IMG/VR virus record: IMGVR_UViG_3300042310_000471
Coordinates: 1-44,035 of that record
Source of the DNA: a virus
Length of the DNA stretch: 44,035 nt
Reading direction: 5' to 3' (one strand)
Position numbers and translations under genes: made by a program
Shown: one piece after another, positions 28,911 to 36,880 of the stretch
Position numbering within the stretch: position 1 is the first letter of the stretch
How the letters are laid out: the number at the start of each line of letters is the position of its first letter
Notes under the pieces: generated by a model
The model's input: only the letters and a program-made list of their open reading frames with translations
Database searches by the model: none
What the model was told of the DNA's origin: nothing

Positions 28911-30283
28911 ATAACGAAGTCTTGTGCTGGATTGGAGATGCAGTAAAGGCATCATCCGATGGACGCTTTTCAGGTTACTTAGTACGCTTTGATAATCAAG
29001 GCGGAGCTAACGATACCACTGGCGAATACTTTACACGCAACACCGATTTTGGACGTCCTTTGAAATCCGGTGATGTGTTTGACTTGAACCTTTACTATGG
29101 ACACGGGTTTACCGATGTCTTTGGTAATCAGGTTATTGGTCACGGTAAAGTAAAGATGGATGAAGCTGGCCTTTGGTATGAAGGTCAGATCGAAATCAAC
29201 AACAAGTACATGGCTAAGGTTGCTCAACTATTGAAAGAGGGACGCCTTGGACTTTCTAGTGGTGCTGCTCCTCATCTCGTTTCGTACAATCGCAAGAGCG
29301 CTGAACGTAAAGAGATTCTTTCTTGGCCTATCGCTGAAGCGTCATTGACTCCTTGTCCAGCTGAACCACGCAACTCTGTAATGCCTGTAAAGTCTTTGAT
29401 GATGAATACAGTCAAGGAAGAAAAGACATTCAAACCTACCTCCGGTATGAAGTCTGCTGCGAAGAGAGCTATCGCATGGCGCGAAGATGGACACGACGGT
29501 GCTACCGCAGTTGGATGGGCAAGAGCCAATCAGATTGTCAAGGGCGAAGCGTTGTCTGCAAAGACAGTGCTTAGGATGTATTCGTTCTTCAGCCGCCACG
29601 AAGTGGACAAAAAGGCTAAAGGGTTTAGCACGGGAGAAGAAGGTTTCCCATCCCCTGGTCGCGTTGCATGGGACGCATGGGGTGGAGACGCTGGATTCTC
29701 CTTTGCTAAGAGATGTCGTAATACCATTATGAATAACAAGTCTATGTTTGGCCCCTACGATGCAGACGACATGGAAGACGACGACGAAGAAGAGAAGATG
29801 TCTCACAAAGTCGAAATGGAAGACGAAGAAGAAGACGAAGGTATTCCTGAAGACGAGGCTGGAGAAGAAGCTGAAGACACCGGGATGCTTGGTAGTATCA
29901 ACGACGAATTATCTTTGTATGGTTTACAGATGTTGTTTGGTCGTTTGATGACGTATATTGCTAACAACCCGGATGAACCGGAAATGGTTGGTGAAGCGTT
30001 GGATGAATTTGCAGATAAGGCTAAGATTGTCGTCTCGCATATTGATGCGATTGGCGATGACTTTATGAATCAAGTCAAGTCTGTACAATTGACAACGGTA
30101 AGAGACTTTGAAAAGTGGTTACATACAAGTGGACGCTTTTCTAAGAGTGATGCGAAGATAATTGCATCGCAAGGCTGGAAGCAGCGGGATGTCGCGAAAG
30201 CCGAATCACAGTCAGCATTGGTGGAAGCTCTGAAGGCTAGTGCTGAAATAGATAACACAATCTTTGAGCTATCAATCAAGTAA
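28907..30283 (+). CDS. Prohead protease fused to a scaffold-like acidic domain
   Basis: 458 residues, far longer than the usual 180-220 for HK97-type proteases. Residues 1-165: S78-like protease with catalytic His in LYYGHGF (about 63-66), Ser in LGLSSGAAPH (about 114-123) and the WPIAEASLTPCPAEP end motif. Residues about 167-275: a phage domain with AVGWARANQIVKGE, MYSFFSRHEVDKK and PSPGRVAWDAWGGDAG. Residues about 280-325: a long Asp/Glu tract. Then a helical C-terminus. I infer that protease and scaffold are one chain. Confidence 0.85.
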   Translation: MNNEVLCWIGDAVKASSDGRFSGYLVRFDNQGGANDTTGEYFTRNTDFGRPLKSGDVFDLNLYYGHGFTDVFGNQVIGHGKVKMDEAGLWYEGQIEINNKYMAKVAQLLKEGRLGLSSGAAPHLVSYNRKSAERKEILSWPIAEASLTPCPAEPRNSVMPVKSLMMNTVKEEKTFKPTSGMKSAAKRAIAWREDGHDGATAVGWARANQIVKGEALSAKTVLRMYSFFSRHEVDKKAKGFSTGEEGFPSPGRVAWDAWGGDAGFSFAKRCRNTIMNNKSMFGPYDADDMEDDDEEEKMSHKVEMEDEEEDEGIPEDEAGEEAEDTGMLGSINDELSLYGLQMLFGRLMTYIANNPDEPEMVGEALDEFADKAKIVVSHIDAIGDDFMNQVKSVQLTTVRDFEKWLHTSGRFSKSDAKIIASQGWKQRDVAKAESQSALVEALKASAEIDNTIFELSIK

Positions 30284-30294
30284 GGAGAGATCAA

Positions 30295-31614
30295 ATGGAT
30301 CTTAACAAGATTGTCGATGGTATCAAAGCCAAGTCGGCAGAACGCGATCAGATTCTTGGTAAGGCTGATTTCTGTGGCGACGACCTGGCAAAGGTAAAGT
30401 CGATCAACGATGCAATCATTGTTGCTAAGTCACAGTATGAAGCAATCAAGACAGCACAGGATGAGAAGGCGTGGTTGTCCGAACCAGTGAACGAGCTTCC
30501 TGGCAATGTTCATTACGCTAAGGCTGGTCACGCAGACATCGAGCGTAGCCGTCAGTCCATGGAAGTCAACCAAATTGGTGAAGGTACATTTACCAAGAGT
30601 GTTTGGACACACATGAACACCGATGGTTACAAGCAAGCTTTCCATGAATACCTTCGTAAGGGTATTACCGGCATGGGTGCAACTGCTCGTAAAGACCTCG
30701 AAGTTGGACTTGACCCACAGGGTGGTTACTTTGTAACACCTGAAATCATCAACCGTGTTGTTAGCCGCTTGGCTACTCCTACCCGTGTTGCTGGTCTTGT
30801 TACTCAGCTTTCCACAAGCCGTGATGCTGTCGAAATGCCAAAGGTCAACTATGTTGACAGCAACGACATCTACAGCACTGGATTCCGCGTTACTTACACC
30901 GGTGAGCAAGCGGGAACAGATGAAGGACTCGTAGACGACGCTGACCTCTTTGGCCAGACTCGTATCGATGTCTACACTGGAATGATGAAAAGCCGTATCA
31001 CCCGCAACATGCTGGAAGATGCTGCCATCGACATTCAGGGATGGATTGCTGACAAGTTTGATGAGACCATCGCACTTGAGCGCGACCGCATGATTCTTAG
31101 TGGTTCCGGTGTCAACCAGCCACTTGGTATCCTGTCCGCAATCGGCACAGCTGATGCGCCACGTATTGTCAACTCTGGCTCTGCTTCTGCTCTTACTGCT
31201 GACGGACTTATTGATCTTATCGATACGCTCCCAGAACAGTACAACGAGAACATCCGTGTTGTCATGAACCGTGTAAGCACGAAGCGTTCTGTTGACAAAC
31301 TCAAGGACCTTCAGAACCGCTACCTGTTTGCTTATGGTTATCAGGATTCTGGTCTTGCTGGAAGCCGAGTGGATACGTTGCTTGGCTACCCTGTTATCTA
31401 CAGTGGTTTCATGCCTAACGTTGCGGCTAACGCATACCCTGTCATCTCTGGTGACTGGTCTGGTTACTACTTGGTCAATCGCCTTGGACTCTCCATCCAG
31501 GTTCTTCTTGAGCGCTACGCTGAGAACAACAAGGTTGGACTTGTTGGACGCTTCCGCCATGGTGGACGCCCAGTAGAGAACTGGAAGCTGATTGCCCATA
31601 AGGTATCCGCTTAG
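30295..31614 (+). CDS. Major capsid protein (HK97 fold)
   Basis: 439 residues, AAGGAGAG upstream. N-terminal 110 residues form the helical delta/scaffold domain. From about 135 the mature part begins with DLEVGLDPQGGYFVTPEIIN, a standard HK97 signature, then E-loop region TYTGEQAGTDEG and the P- and A-domains (IALERDRMILSGSGVNQPLG, GLIDLIDTLPEQY). The protease-scaffold fusion upstream should remove the delta domain. Codon use is that of a highly expressed gene. Confidence 0.95.
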   Translation: MDLNKIVDGIKAKSAERDQILGKADFCGDDLAKVKSINDAIIVAKSQYEAIKTAQDEKAWLSEPVNELPGNVHYAKAGHADIERSRQSMEVNQIGEGTFTKSVWTHMNTDGYKQAFHEYLRKGITGMGATARKDLEVGLDPQGGYFVTPEIINRVVSRLATPTRVAGLVTQLSTSRDAVEMPKVNYVDSNDIYSTGFRVTYTGEQAGTDEGLVDDADLFGQTRIDVYTGMMKSRITRNMLEDAAIDIQGWIADKFDETIALERDRMILSGSGVNQPLGILSAIGTADAPRIVNSGSASALTADGLIDLIDTLPEQYNENIRVVMNRVSTKRSVDKLKDLQNRYLFAYGYQDSGLAGSRVDTLLGYPVIYSGFMPNVAANAYPVISGDWSGYYLVNRLGLSIQVLLERYAENNKVGLVGRFRHGGRPVENWKLIAHKVSA

Positions 31615-31620
31615 TGATGT

Positions 31621-31646
31621 AGGGGAGGGTAACACCTCCCCTTTTG
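31621..31646 (+). terminator. Terminator-like hairpin after the capsid gene
   Basis: GGGGAGG/CCTCCCC, 7-bp stem, followed by TTTT. Likely tunes capsid against downstream connector expression. Confidence 0.75.
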
Positions 31647-31659
31647 AAAGGAAACTATT

Positions 31660-32106
31660 ATGGTTCTTAGACAAATCCAAAAAGAGATTTACCACAAGCG
31701 TATGAAGCCAGATGGTACCAACTTTGTTGGCGCTGCTGGTTCGACCGCTATCACGAGTGACAGCATTGACGTTGTTGGATTCAACAACATCTGCTTCCAG
31801 TTGGTAATGGGTGCTATTGTCTCTACCGCAGTTACTAGCGCAAAGATTCAGTGGTCTGATGACAACTCCACCTTTACTGATGTAACAGGTGGAAGTGTTA
31901 CAATCGCTGATACTGATGACAACAAGATTGTCTTTTTCGAAGTGCACAAGCCAAAGAAACGCTACTTCCGTGTCGTTACTAGCCGTGCAACAGCAAACGC
32001 AACGGTTGATTACCTTGACGCTAAGTTGTGGAATGCAACACAGGTACCTGTGACGCAGGATACGACCACTGTCGAAGGCGGCATCTTCCTCAACGGCGGA
32101 TCGTAG
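31660..32106 (+). CDS. Putative capsid decoration or cement protein
   Basis: 148 residues after AAAGGAAAC. Beta-rich, Thr/Val/Ala-heavy, with SAKIQWSDDNSTFTDVTGGS and RYFRVVTSRATANATVDYL. Position between capsid and connector genes is typical of decoration proteins. The fold cannot be confirmed by eye. Confidence 0.65.
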   Translation: MVLRQIQKEIYHKRMKPDGTNFVGAAGSTAITSDSIDVVGFNNICFQLVMGAIVSTAVTSAKIQWSDDNSTFTDVTGGSVTIADTDDNKIVFFEVHKPKKRYFRVVTSRATANATVDYLDAKLWNATQVPVTQDTTTVEGGIFLNGGS

Positions 32107-32121
32107 TTATAGGCGGTAGAC

Positions 32122-32598
32122 GTGACACAGATAGAAGCAATCAACTGGCTGACGACTTACGCTGATGCCAATATAGATCCGGTCTTATCACCGGATGAAT
32201 TGGTACAGCTAGTCAATCGGTACAAGATTGGTAACGACTGGGTTGCGTCTACTACCTTTAACGGCAACTACCGCATCCGTGTAACTACCAGCAACAGGCT
32301 ATACCGTTGTATAGAGACTGGTACTACCGGTGCAACTCAACCTTCATGGCCTACCTTACGCGCAAGCAGGGTAGGCTATGTCGTCACAGATAATACGTGC
32401 TACTGGCAAGATGAAGGTGATGCGCCGACAGATAACTACGACTTGTCTGGTCTTGCTAAGGCGGCATGGACACTCAAAGCAGCTAAGTGTGTGAACGATA
32501 TCAACACTAGTGACGAGTGGCTCCAACTTGAATTGCAACAGCGACACTCACACTGTGTACGCATGGCTAACACCTTTATGGACATGTGGGTTCCGTGA
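32122..32598 (+). CDS. Head-tail connector/adaptor protein
   Basis: 158 residues from a GTG at 32122. Begins with a helix (TQIEAINWLTTYAD) and ends with a helical region (LSGLAKAAWTLKAAKC, WLQLELQQRHSHCVRMANTF) as in gp6/gp15-type adaptors. The middle (about 35-100) is a small beta insert with YRCIETGTTGATQPSWP, a pattern often found in phage carbohydrate-binding or accessory modules. Adaptor role inferred from place. Confidence 0.65.
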   Translation: MTQIEAINWLTTYADANIDPVLSPDELVQLVNRYKIGNDWVASTTFNGNYRIRVTTSNRLYRCIETGTTGATQPSWPTLRASRVGYVVTDNTCYWQDEGDAPTDNYDLSGLAKAAWTLKAAKCVNDINTSDEWLQLELQQRHSHCVRMANTFMDMWVP

Positions 32599-32996
32599 TA
32601 CCTGCAACACCAGGTAAAGGGATGATGGGCTACTTGTCTACGCAGATGCAAGCGCGTTTGCTTACTGACACGGCGTTTGCGCTAAGGCCGATCAACACTG
32701 GACCTACTACAAGTATTGGGTCTGCCAACGTACAGTACACACTTGTACCGGCGCCTGGTGGTTACAAGACTTTTCCTTGTCGTGTGCGATTACCACGACA
32801 GGCACGTAACGAAGAGTTTGCTGGAAAGAAGACGCAACCTTTGTACGATGCTGAGATTATCCTTCCTGCTGATACTGAAGTAACACAGTATGAGCGATTG
32901 AGGGTGAATAACATTGACTACATGATTACGGGTAGTGACCCCGGTAGAACAGATGCAGTTTTTATCACTGTGAAAGCCGAGAGACGTAAACCGTGA
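32586..32996 (+). CDS. Head closure/stopper-like protein
   Basis: Up to 136 residues; the better start may be the GTG at 32595, which overlaps the previous stop as GTGA. The C-terminal two-thirds form a small beta barrel: TFPCRVRLPRQARNEEFAGK, AEIILPADTEVTQYERLRVN, NIDYMITGSDPGRTDAVFIT, with the I-N-x-x-x-Y pattern common in stopper proteins of the SPP1 gp16 type. Confidence 0.65.
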   Translation: MGSVIPATPGKGMMGYLSTQMQARLLTDTAFALRPINTGPTTSIGSANVQYTLVPAPGGYKTFPCRVRLPRQARNEEFAGKKTQPLYDAEIILPADTEVTQYERLRVNNIDYMITGSDPGRTDAVFITVKAERRKP

Positions 32997-33328
32997 ACAT
33001 TGCATATGGTCGCTTGTGGTGGGTTATTGTTGGTGCTTTCTTTGCTAGTGCATTACCAGCGTTCAATGCGGCTTGGGATGGCATGCCACTAAGGGATGAC
33101 TCTACGTTTGGTCATGTAATGAAGGTGGCTAGTATTGCAAGCATCGAAGCATTGCGAGCTGGCGTACCTGCTGTGATTACTGCTTTGATTGCGTTCTTCA
33201 TGCGACAGGATGCGGATATGCCAGCATTCAAGACTAACATTAAGTCGCAGATCGAAACAGATGTACGCAAAGACATTGAAACCCAGATACTCTCCCGCTA
33301 CACGGAAGCAGGAAAGGAAGTCAGATGA
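32993..33328 (+). CDS. Two-helix membrane protein (holin candidate)
   Basis: 111 residues from a GTG overlapping the previous stop. Two hydrophobic segments: 8-26 (LWWVIVGAFFASALPAFNA) and about 52-70 (ALRAGVPAVITALIAFFM), then a charged tail. This topology fits a holin, although it is unusual among head-tail connector genes. Directly overlaps the next one-helix coiled-coil protein. Confidence 0.55.
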   Translation: MNIAYGRLWWVIVGAFFASALPAFNAAWDGMPLRDDSTFGHVMKVASIASIEALRAGVPAVITALIAFFMRQDADMPAFKTNIKSQIETDVRKDIETQILSRYTEAGKEVR

Positions 33329-33555
33329 GCTTAGAAGTTTGGCACTTGGTTGTGGCGGTGGCTACTTTGTTACTTCCTATTATGATGACTGCAATACAAA
33401 CAGCGATGGGCTTTGCTCGTATGGATGAGCAACTCCGCGGAATGCGGGATGAGATACAAGAAGTCAAGACACGTGGTAATCACATTGAGACACGCTTAGG
33501 AAAGATTGAAAGCCGTGTGTCGAACATCGAAGGTCGAATGGGACAAGTAAGATGA
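33325..33555 (+). CDS. Membrane-anchored coiled-coil protein (lysis accessory candidate)
   Basis: 76 residues: one N-terminal helix (VWHLVVAVATLLLPIMMTAI) followed by a heptad-rich segment (MDEQLRGMRDEIQEVKTRGN, LGKIESRVSNIEGRM). It resembles, in reversed order, XhlA-type lysis proteins. Paired with the two-helix protein it could form the holin unit, but direct evidence is lacking. Confidence 0.5.
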   Translation: MSLEVWHLVVAVATLLLPIMMTAIQTAMGFARMDEQLRGMRDEIQEVKTRGNHIETRLGKIESRVSNIEGRMGQVR

Positions 33556-33642
33556 ATAAATCTGCGATGTCTGCTACGCTGGGCGTTCCTCACGATGCCG
33601 TTCAAGGGTACGAATGCGAACAGCCTGAAGGTGGGCAAATGA
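33552..33642 (+). pseudogene. Frameshifted copy of the 40-residue module gene
   Basis: Compared with the intact gene at 36534-36656, this copy starts MNKSAMSATLGV and continues in the +1 frame as MPFKGTNANSLKVGK then stop at 33640. An extra base near 33587-33593 separates the frames. In the first frame reading continues through the cassette promoter to 33737. The copy is probably broken, or the second half is made from the internal ATG at 33594. Confidence 0.55.
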
Positions 33643-33660
33643 ACTTCCAAAACTACCGGC

Positions 33661-33690
33661 TTGACATAATCGCGCCTATAGGCCTACAAT
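33661..33690 (+). promoter_or_regulatory. Promoter inside the cassette, copy of the island promoters
   Basis: TTGACA, 18-bp spacer, TACAAT. The first 16 bases match the promoter at 11614 (TTGACATAATCGCGCC), and GGTATCGGATGGAAC before the gene is shared with the island copy. It provides transcription independent of the late operon. Confidence 0.8.
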
Positions 33691-33717
33691 CGGACATCAG
33701 CAAAGTGGAGGTATCGG

Positions 33718-34005
33718 ATGGAACATATCAATTTTGAGCGGGCAGATGTCAGAGAATTGGCAAACGAATTAGTTAGGCTTAGGGCATTGCCTGACATAGA
33801 CTTAGTGCAATATGTATACGACAATTGGTGGTGGTATGAAGCACCAATTGAGTATATTAACAGCTGCACTGATGCAGCCTACCTCTGTCCATCACATCTG
33901 GCAGTTGATGGGGAAAATTATGTTAACCGTTATCACCGTTACTTTTTTGATAAGGTGAAAAAAGCGATTGACACAATTTTAGAGGCAATGGAGGTGGGCA
34001 AATGA
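33718..34005 (+). CDS. Cassette protein, truncated paralogue of the island protein
   Basis: 95 residues, GTGGAGG upstream. Aligns with residues 1-91 of the 180-residue island protein; shared features are M-E-x-I-x-F-x-R-x-D-x-R-E-L-A-x-E-L, YINSC, CPS and NYVN. The final four residues (EVGK plus stop) come from the flanking repeat and match the end of the 40-residue module gene (LKVGK). Unlike the island copy it uses GAG freely, so it has been here long enough to drift. Function unknown; behaves like a moron gene. Confidence 0.75.
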   Translation: MEHINFERADVRELANELVRLRALPDIDLVQYVYDNWWWYEAPIEYINSCTDAAYLCPSHLAVDGENYVNRYHRYFFDKVKKAIDTILEAMEVGK

Positions 34006-34229
34006 ACCTAAGTAATGTTGTTGTCACACCACTTGTGACGAACCCTGCCGACTACAACATCAAAGCCGACATCATGAACGACGAGAATGTCAAGGTTGCA
34101 GACTTTGGTGTTGATGGCATTGATATGTTTACGTGGTGGGTTCAACAGGATGAAGCATTCCGTCAAAACATCGTGAATCAGTTCATCGTGATTATGGCTC
34201 AAGAAATCTACACAGGAACGGCTGAGTAA
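34002..34229 (+). CDS. Module protein A1 (75 residues)
   Basis: 75 residues, paralogue of 36653-36880. Both have NPADYN-(I/V)-KADI, FG-x-DGID-x-FTWWV and end with a helix and GTxE. The pattern suggests a small beta domain plus helix. Always directly before a beta-helix gene with TAATG overlap, so probably its chaperone or attachment partner. Confidence 0.75.
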   Translation: MNLSNVVVTPLVTNPADYNIKADIMNDENVKVADFGVDGIDMFTWWVQQDEAFRQNIVNQFIVIMAQEIYTGTAE

Positions 34230-36355
34230 TGGCAACTTATTATGTTCGTCCTGACGGCAGTGACTCAAACACTGGACTAGGCGCAACCACTGCTCTTGCG
34301 TGGCGTACCGTACAAAAAGCATTAGGTGCAACCGGCATAGGCTCTGGTGATATCGTCTACATCGCTCCCGGTCATTACAATGAAACGGTTACAGTTGGCG
34401 GTACATACTCGGCAGAAACACAAATCATTGGTGACCCGTCTGCTTCACAGTTTACTGGTGTGAATCCCGGTTATGTCAAACTTAGTCAATTTGCGTCAGC
34501 TGGAACATCAGCACGTAACCTTACGCAATTATTGATTTCTGCCAGCAAGTCTTACCTACACTTCAAAAACCTATACTTTGAGTTGGCGCAGGTTAGTGAA
34601 ATATTGATGAACTTTACAAACGCAAGGTTTATCAGTTTCACTGGGTGCGTGTTCTACCATAACCTACGCCCAGCTGTTGGTAACTACACGCTATCGATCA
34701 CAAACCCATCAGGACAAACATCAAACACGACAATACAAAATTGTGTCTTCTATAACAATCCATATGTGATTCTACAAAGTGTTGTGTCAGGTGATGCAAC
34801 AGTCCTGAAAAACAATCTTTTTGTAAATGGATATAACGAGGGCATTCAGTTGTTTCAATGTACAGCGACCGTTTATAACTGCACATTTGCTATTGCATCT
34901 GTCGGTATGCGTATAACGGGTAGTTCTGTTGTGACTGCAAATAACTGTTTATTCACTGCGTGTAATCAAGGCGTATTGATTTCAGCCGGGACATATAACG
35001 AAAACTACAACCGATACATCGGTAACAGCACAAACGTATCAGGGACATATACTCCCGGTGGCAATAGTTCATCAACTGGAATCACAGGTATTGAGTCAGC
35101 GTATAGCTTACTTCATTCGCTGAATAATGCAGTCGTATTTGGTAGCGTCAATGGTAGTCAGAATGCATCGTTTGGCACTGCGACAGGCGCACCTACAACA
35201 GACCTATTTGGTGTAGCGTGGACAGGTTCTTCTCCTGACGCTGGAGCAATTACATACCGTAATCCATCAGGTGTTGGTCAATACATCCCAACCGAGCGCA
35301 ACGCATCTACCATCACAATCGCACCCGGTTCCACCTCACAATCTATCGAACTCTATCTTGGTGCTACAGGTCTAACAGCCTCCACTTTTGGTCTCTCAGC
35401 GTATTACAACCGTACACGTAGTGCAGACGTACAGATAAACCTGCAAGCACGTAACATCACACAGAACTGGACTAGTGGTGGGTTCGCTGAAGTAAACCCT
35501 AACACAATGCCTGGCGTATATCGTTTGGATATTCCAAACGAGGCTTTAGTCGCAGGTGCAGACGACGTCACAGTTGTTGTCAGAGGAGCATCAGGTACCA
35601 ACGGTGCAGTGATGAGCATCAAACTTAGCTCCGGTGGTCTTACAACAGCACAGACTGCTAGTGCCGTATGGAACGCATTGACCAACGACCATACAACGCA
35701 CGGCACGTTTGGTTGGAATGTTCTACGTGCGGATCAAGACTCCAAGGAAGGCTTGGTTACTCTTCATCAGTCTGGTGGTGTCTCACGTGTAGATGCTGAC
35801 ATACACGCTGTTGTCAATGACACTGCTGCCGCTACTGCATTCAAGGGCGCATTGCTCCACGATGGAACAGGTTACGTTGATTCTGATGTTGTCCGCGTAT
35901 CAACAAGCACTGCTGCGGCTAATGAGTTAGAGGGCGCACTGCTACACAACGGCACAGATTACATTGACGCTAACTTGTTGTCTGGTAACTCTACTCGAGT
36001 GTTCGTTGGTCGATTCCAGATGACGCAGACAGGCACAACCCAAGGCGACATCATTGAAGCGTTTACAACAGACACTCCTGCGTTTGAGTTGCAGTTGTTT
36101 GATGGAGACAACAACCTTGTCCCTGTCACAGGGGCAACACTTGGCTTGCGTATCCTAGATGTGACGAGCACGGTGGTAGAGACAGGTACACCTACAATAG
36201 AATACGGAACAGGTGGAATCGTCAGATGGACAGCACCAGGGACGTATCTAAGTATTGGTTGTCCTGCTGGCATGTATCGGTTGTTCGTTGATCGCACAGT
36301 GAGTGGTACGACGACAACGTTTGGTCCGTTGCAGATAAAGGTACAAGTGCAATGA
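34229..36355 (+). CDS. Right-handed beta-helix fibre/spike protein 1
   Basis: 708 residues. N-terminus MATYYVRPDGSDSNTGLG and TALAWRTVQKALGA is the standard opening of DUF1565-like parallel beta-helix proteins. Residues about 60-330 are Asn/Val/Thr-rich beta-helix turns. Residues about 350-490 match the equivalent part of protein 2 closely (NASTITIAPGSTSQSIELYL). The C-terminal 100 residues are a beta domain ending TTTFGP. Its site between connector and neck genes suggests a head or neck fibre or a receptor/glycan-binding spike. Catalytic residues not identified. Confidence 0.75.
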   Translation: MATYYVRPDGSDSNTGLGATTALAWRTVQKALGATGIGSGDIVYIAPGHYNETVTVGGTYSAETQIIGDPSASQFTGVNPGYVKLSQFASAGTSARNLTQLLISASKSYLHFKNLYFELAQVSEILMNFTNARFISFTGCVFYHNLRPAVGNYTLSITNPSGQTSNTTIQNCVFYNNPYVILQSVVSGDATVLKNNLFVNGYNEGIQLFQCTATVYNCTFAIASVGMRITGSSVVTANNCLFTACNQGVLISAGTYNENYNRYIGNSTNVSGTYTPGGNSSSTGITGIESAYSLLHSLNNAVVFGSVNGSQNASFGTATGAPTTDLFGVAWTGSSPDAGAITYRNPSGVGQYIPTERNASTITIAPGSTSQSIELYLGATGLTASTFGLSAYYNRTRSADVQINLQARNITQNWTSGGFAEVNPNTMPGVYRLDIPNEALVAGADDVTVVVRGASGTNGAVMSIKLSSGGLTTAQTASAVWNALTNDHTTHGTFGWNVLRADQDSKEGLVTLHQSGGVSRVDADIHAVVNDTAAATAFKGALLHDGTGYVDSDVVRVSTSTAAANELEGALLHNGTDYIDANLLSGNSTRVFVGRFQMTQTGTTQGDIIEAFTTDTPAFELQLFDGDNNLVPVTGATLGLRILDVTSTVVETGTPTIEYGTGGIVRWTAPGTYLSIGCPAGMYRLFVDRTVSGTTTTFGPLQIKVQVQ

Positions 36356-36534
36356 GCTGGCTAAGTAAACTACTGAAGAAGAAGACTGGTTTACCAGAGG
36401 TAAAGATACCTTTCGGTGAGATGTTTGTAGTGAACCAGATTGTAGAGAACATTGACTTCCTGAGTACATCCGACCTTGAAAAGGTACGTGATGTGGTCAT
36501 GCTTGCTATTGATGCAAGGAAGGTGAAGAAGTGA
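36352..36534 (+). CDS. Small basic protein between the two modules
   Basis: 60 residues starting on the stop of spike 1. Basic N-terminus (MSWLSKLLKKKTGLPEVKIP) and a helical rest (STSDLEKVRDVVMLAIDARKVKK). No equivalent lies before the first module. Unknown function. Confidence 0.65.
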   Translation: MSWLSKLLKKKTGLPEVKIPFGEMFVVNQIVENIDFLSTSDLEKVRDVVMLAIDARKVKK

Positions 36535-36656
36535 TGGCACTCTATGGAAGCAAGGCTGTAGCGGCTGGTGTCACTGCTGCGATGAGTGCCGCGCTGGGCT
36601 TCTTGACGATGCCGTTCAAGGGTGTTGCGCCTAACGCGCTGAAGGTGGGTAAATGA
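36534..36656 (+). CDS. Module small protein, intact 40-residue copy
   Basis: MALYGSKAVAAGVTAAMSAA then LGFLTMPFKG and a tail to LKVGK. Ala-rich, moderately hydrophobic helix. Start overlaps the previous stop and its own stop overlaps the next start (ATGA). The corresponding gene before module 1 (33552) is frameshifted. Confidence 0.6.
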   Translation: MALYGSKAVAAGVTAAMSAALGFLTMPFKGVAPNALKVGK

Positions 36657-36880
36657 ACCTAGCAAATATTGTACTCACGCCTAACCCGCAGAACCCTGCC
36701 GACTATAACGTCAAGGCTGATATCACCAACGACCAAAACGAAGTCATCGGTACATTTGGCCCGGATGGTATTGACGTATTTACGTGGTGGGTTGCACAGG
36801 ATGTAGAGTTTCAACAGAATGTAGTTATGCAGTTTATGTGGGTAATGGCTAAAGAAATTATGTCAGGGACATCAGAATAA
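36653..36880 (+). CDS. Module protein A2 (75 residues)
   Basis: Paralogue of 34002-34229, about 55-60 percent identical by eye, with the shared NPADYNVKADI and FGPDGIDVFTWWV. TAATG overlap with the second beta-helix gene. Confidence 0.75.
   Translation: MNLANIVLTPNPQNPADYNVKADITNDQNEVIGTFGPDGIDVFTWWVAQDVEFQQNVVMQFMWVMAKEIMSGTSE

Larger units (their letters stand above)
33629..34007 (+). mobile_element. 363-bp inserted cassette between 16-bp direct repeats
   Basis: The 16 bases AGGTGGGCAAATGAAC occur at 33629-33644 and again at 33992-34007. Between them lie a copy of the island promoter (33661) and a truncated paralogue of the island gene at 11672. The second module copy (36643-36658) has only one such sequence with nothing inserted. 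The unit encodes no transposase, so insertion by recombination at the repeat is likely. Confidence 0.75.

Noticed and set aside
30430-31947. A 505-codon minus-strand frame across the capsid gene
   Set aside because: It is antisense to the highly conserved major capsid gene and the decoration gene; the openness results from the codon bias of those genes.
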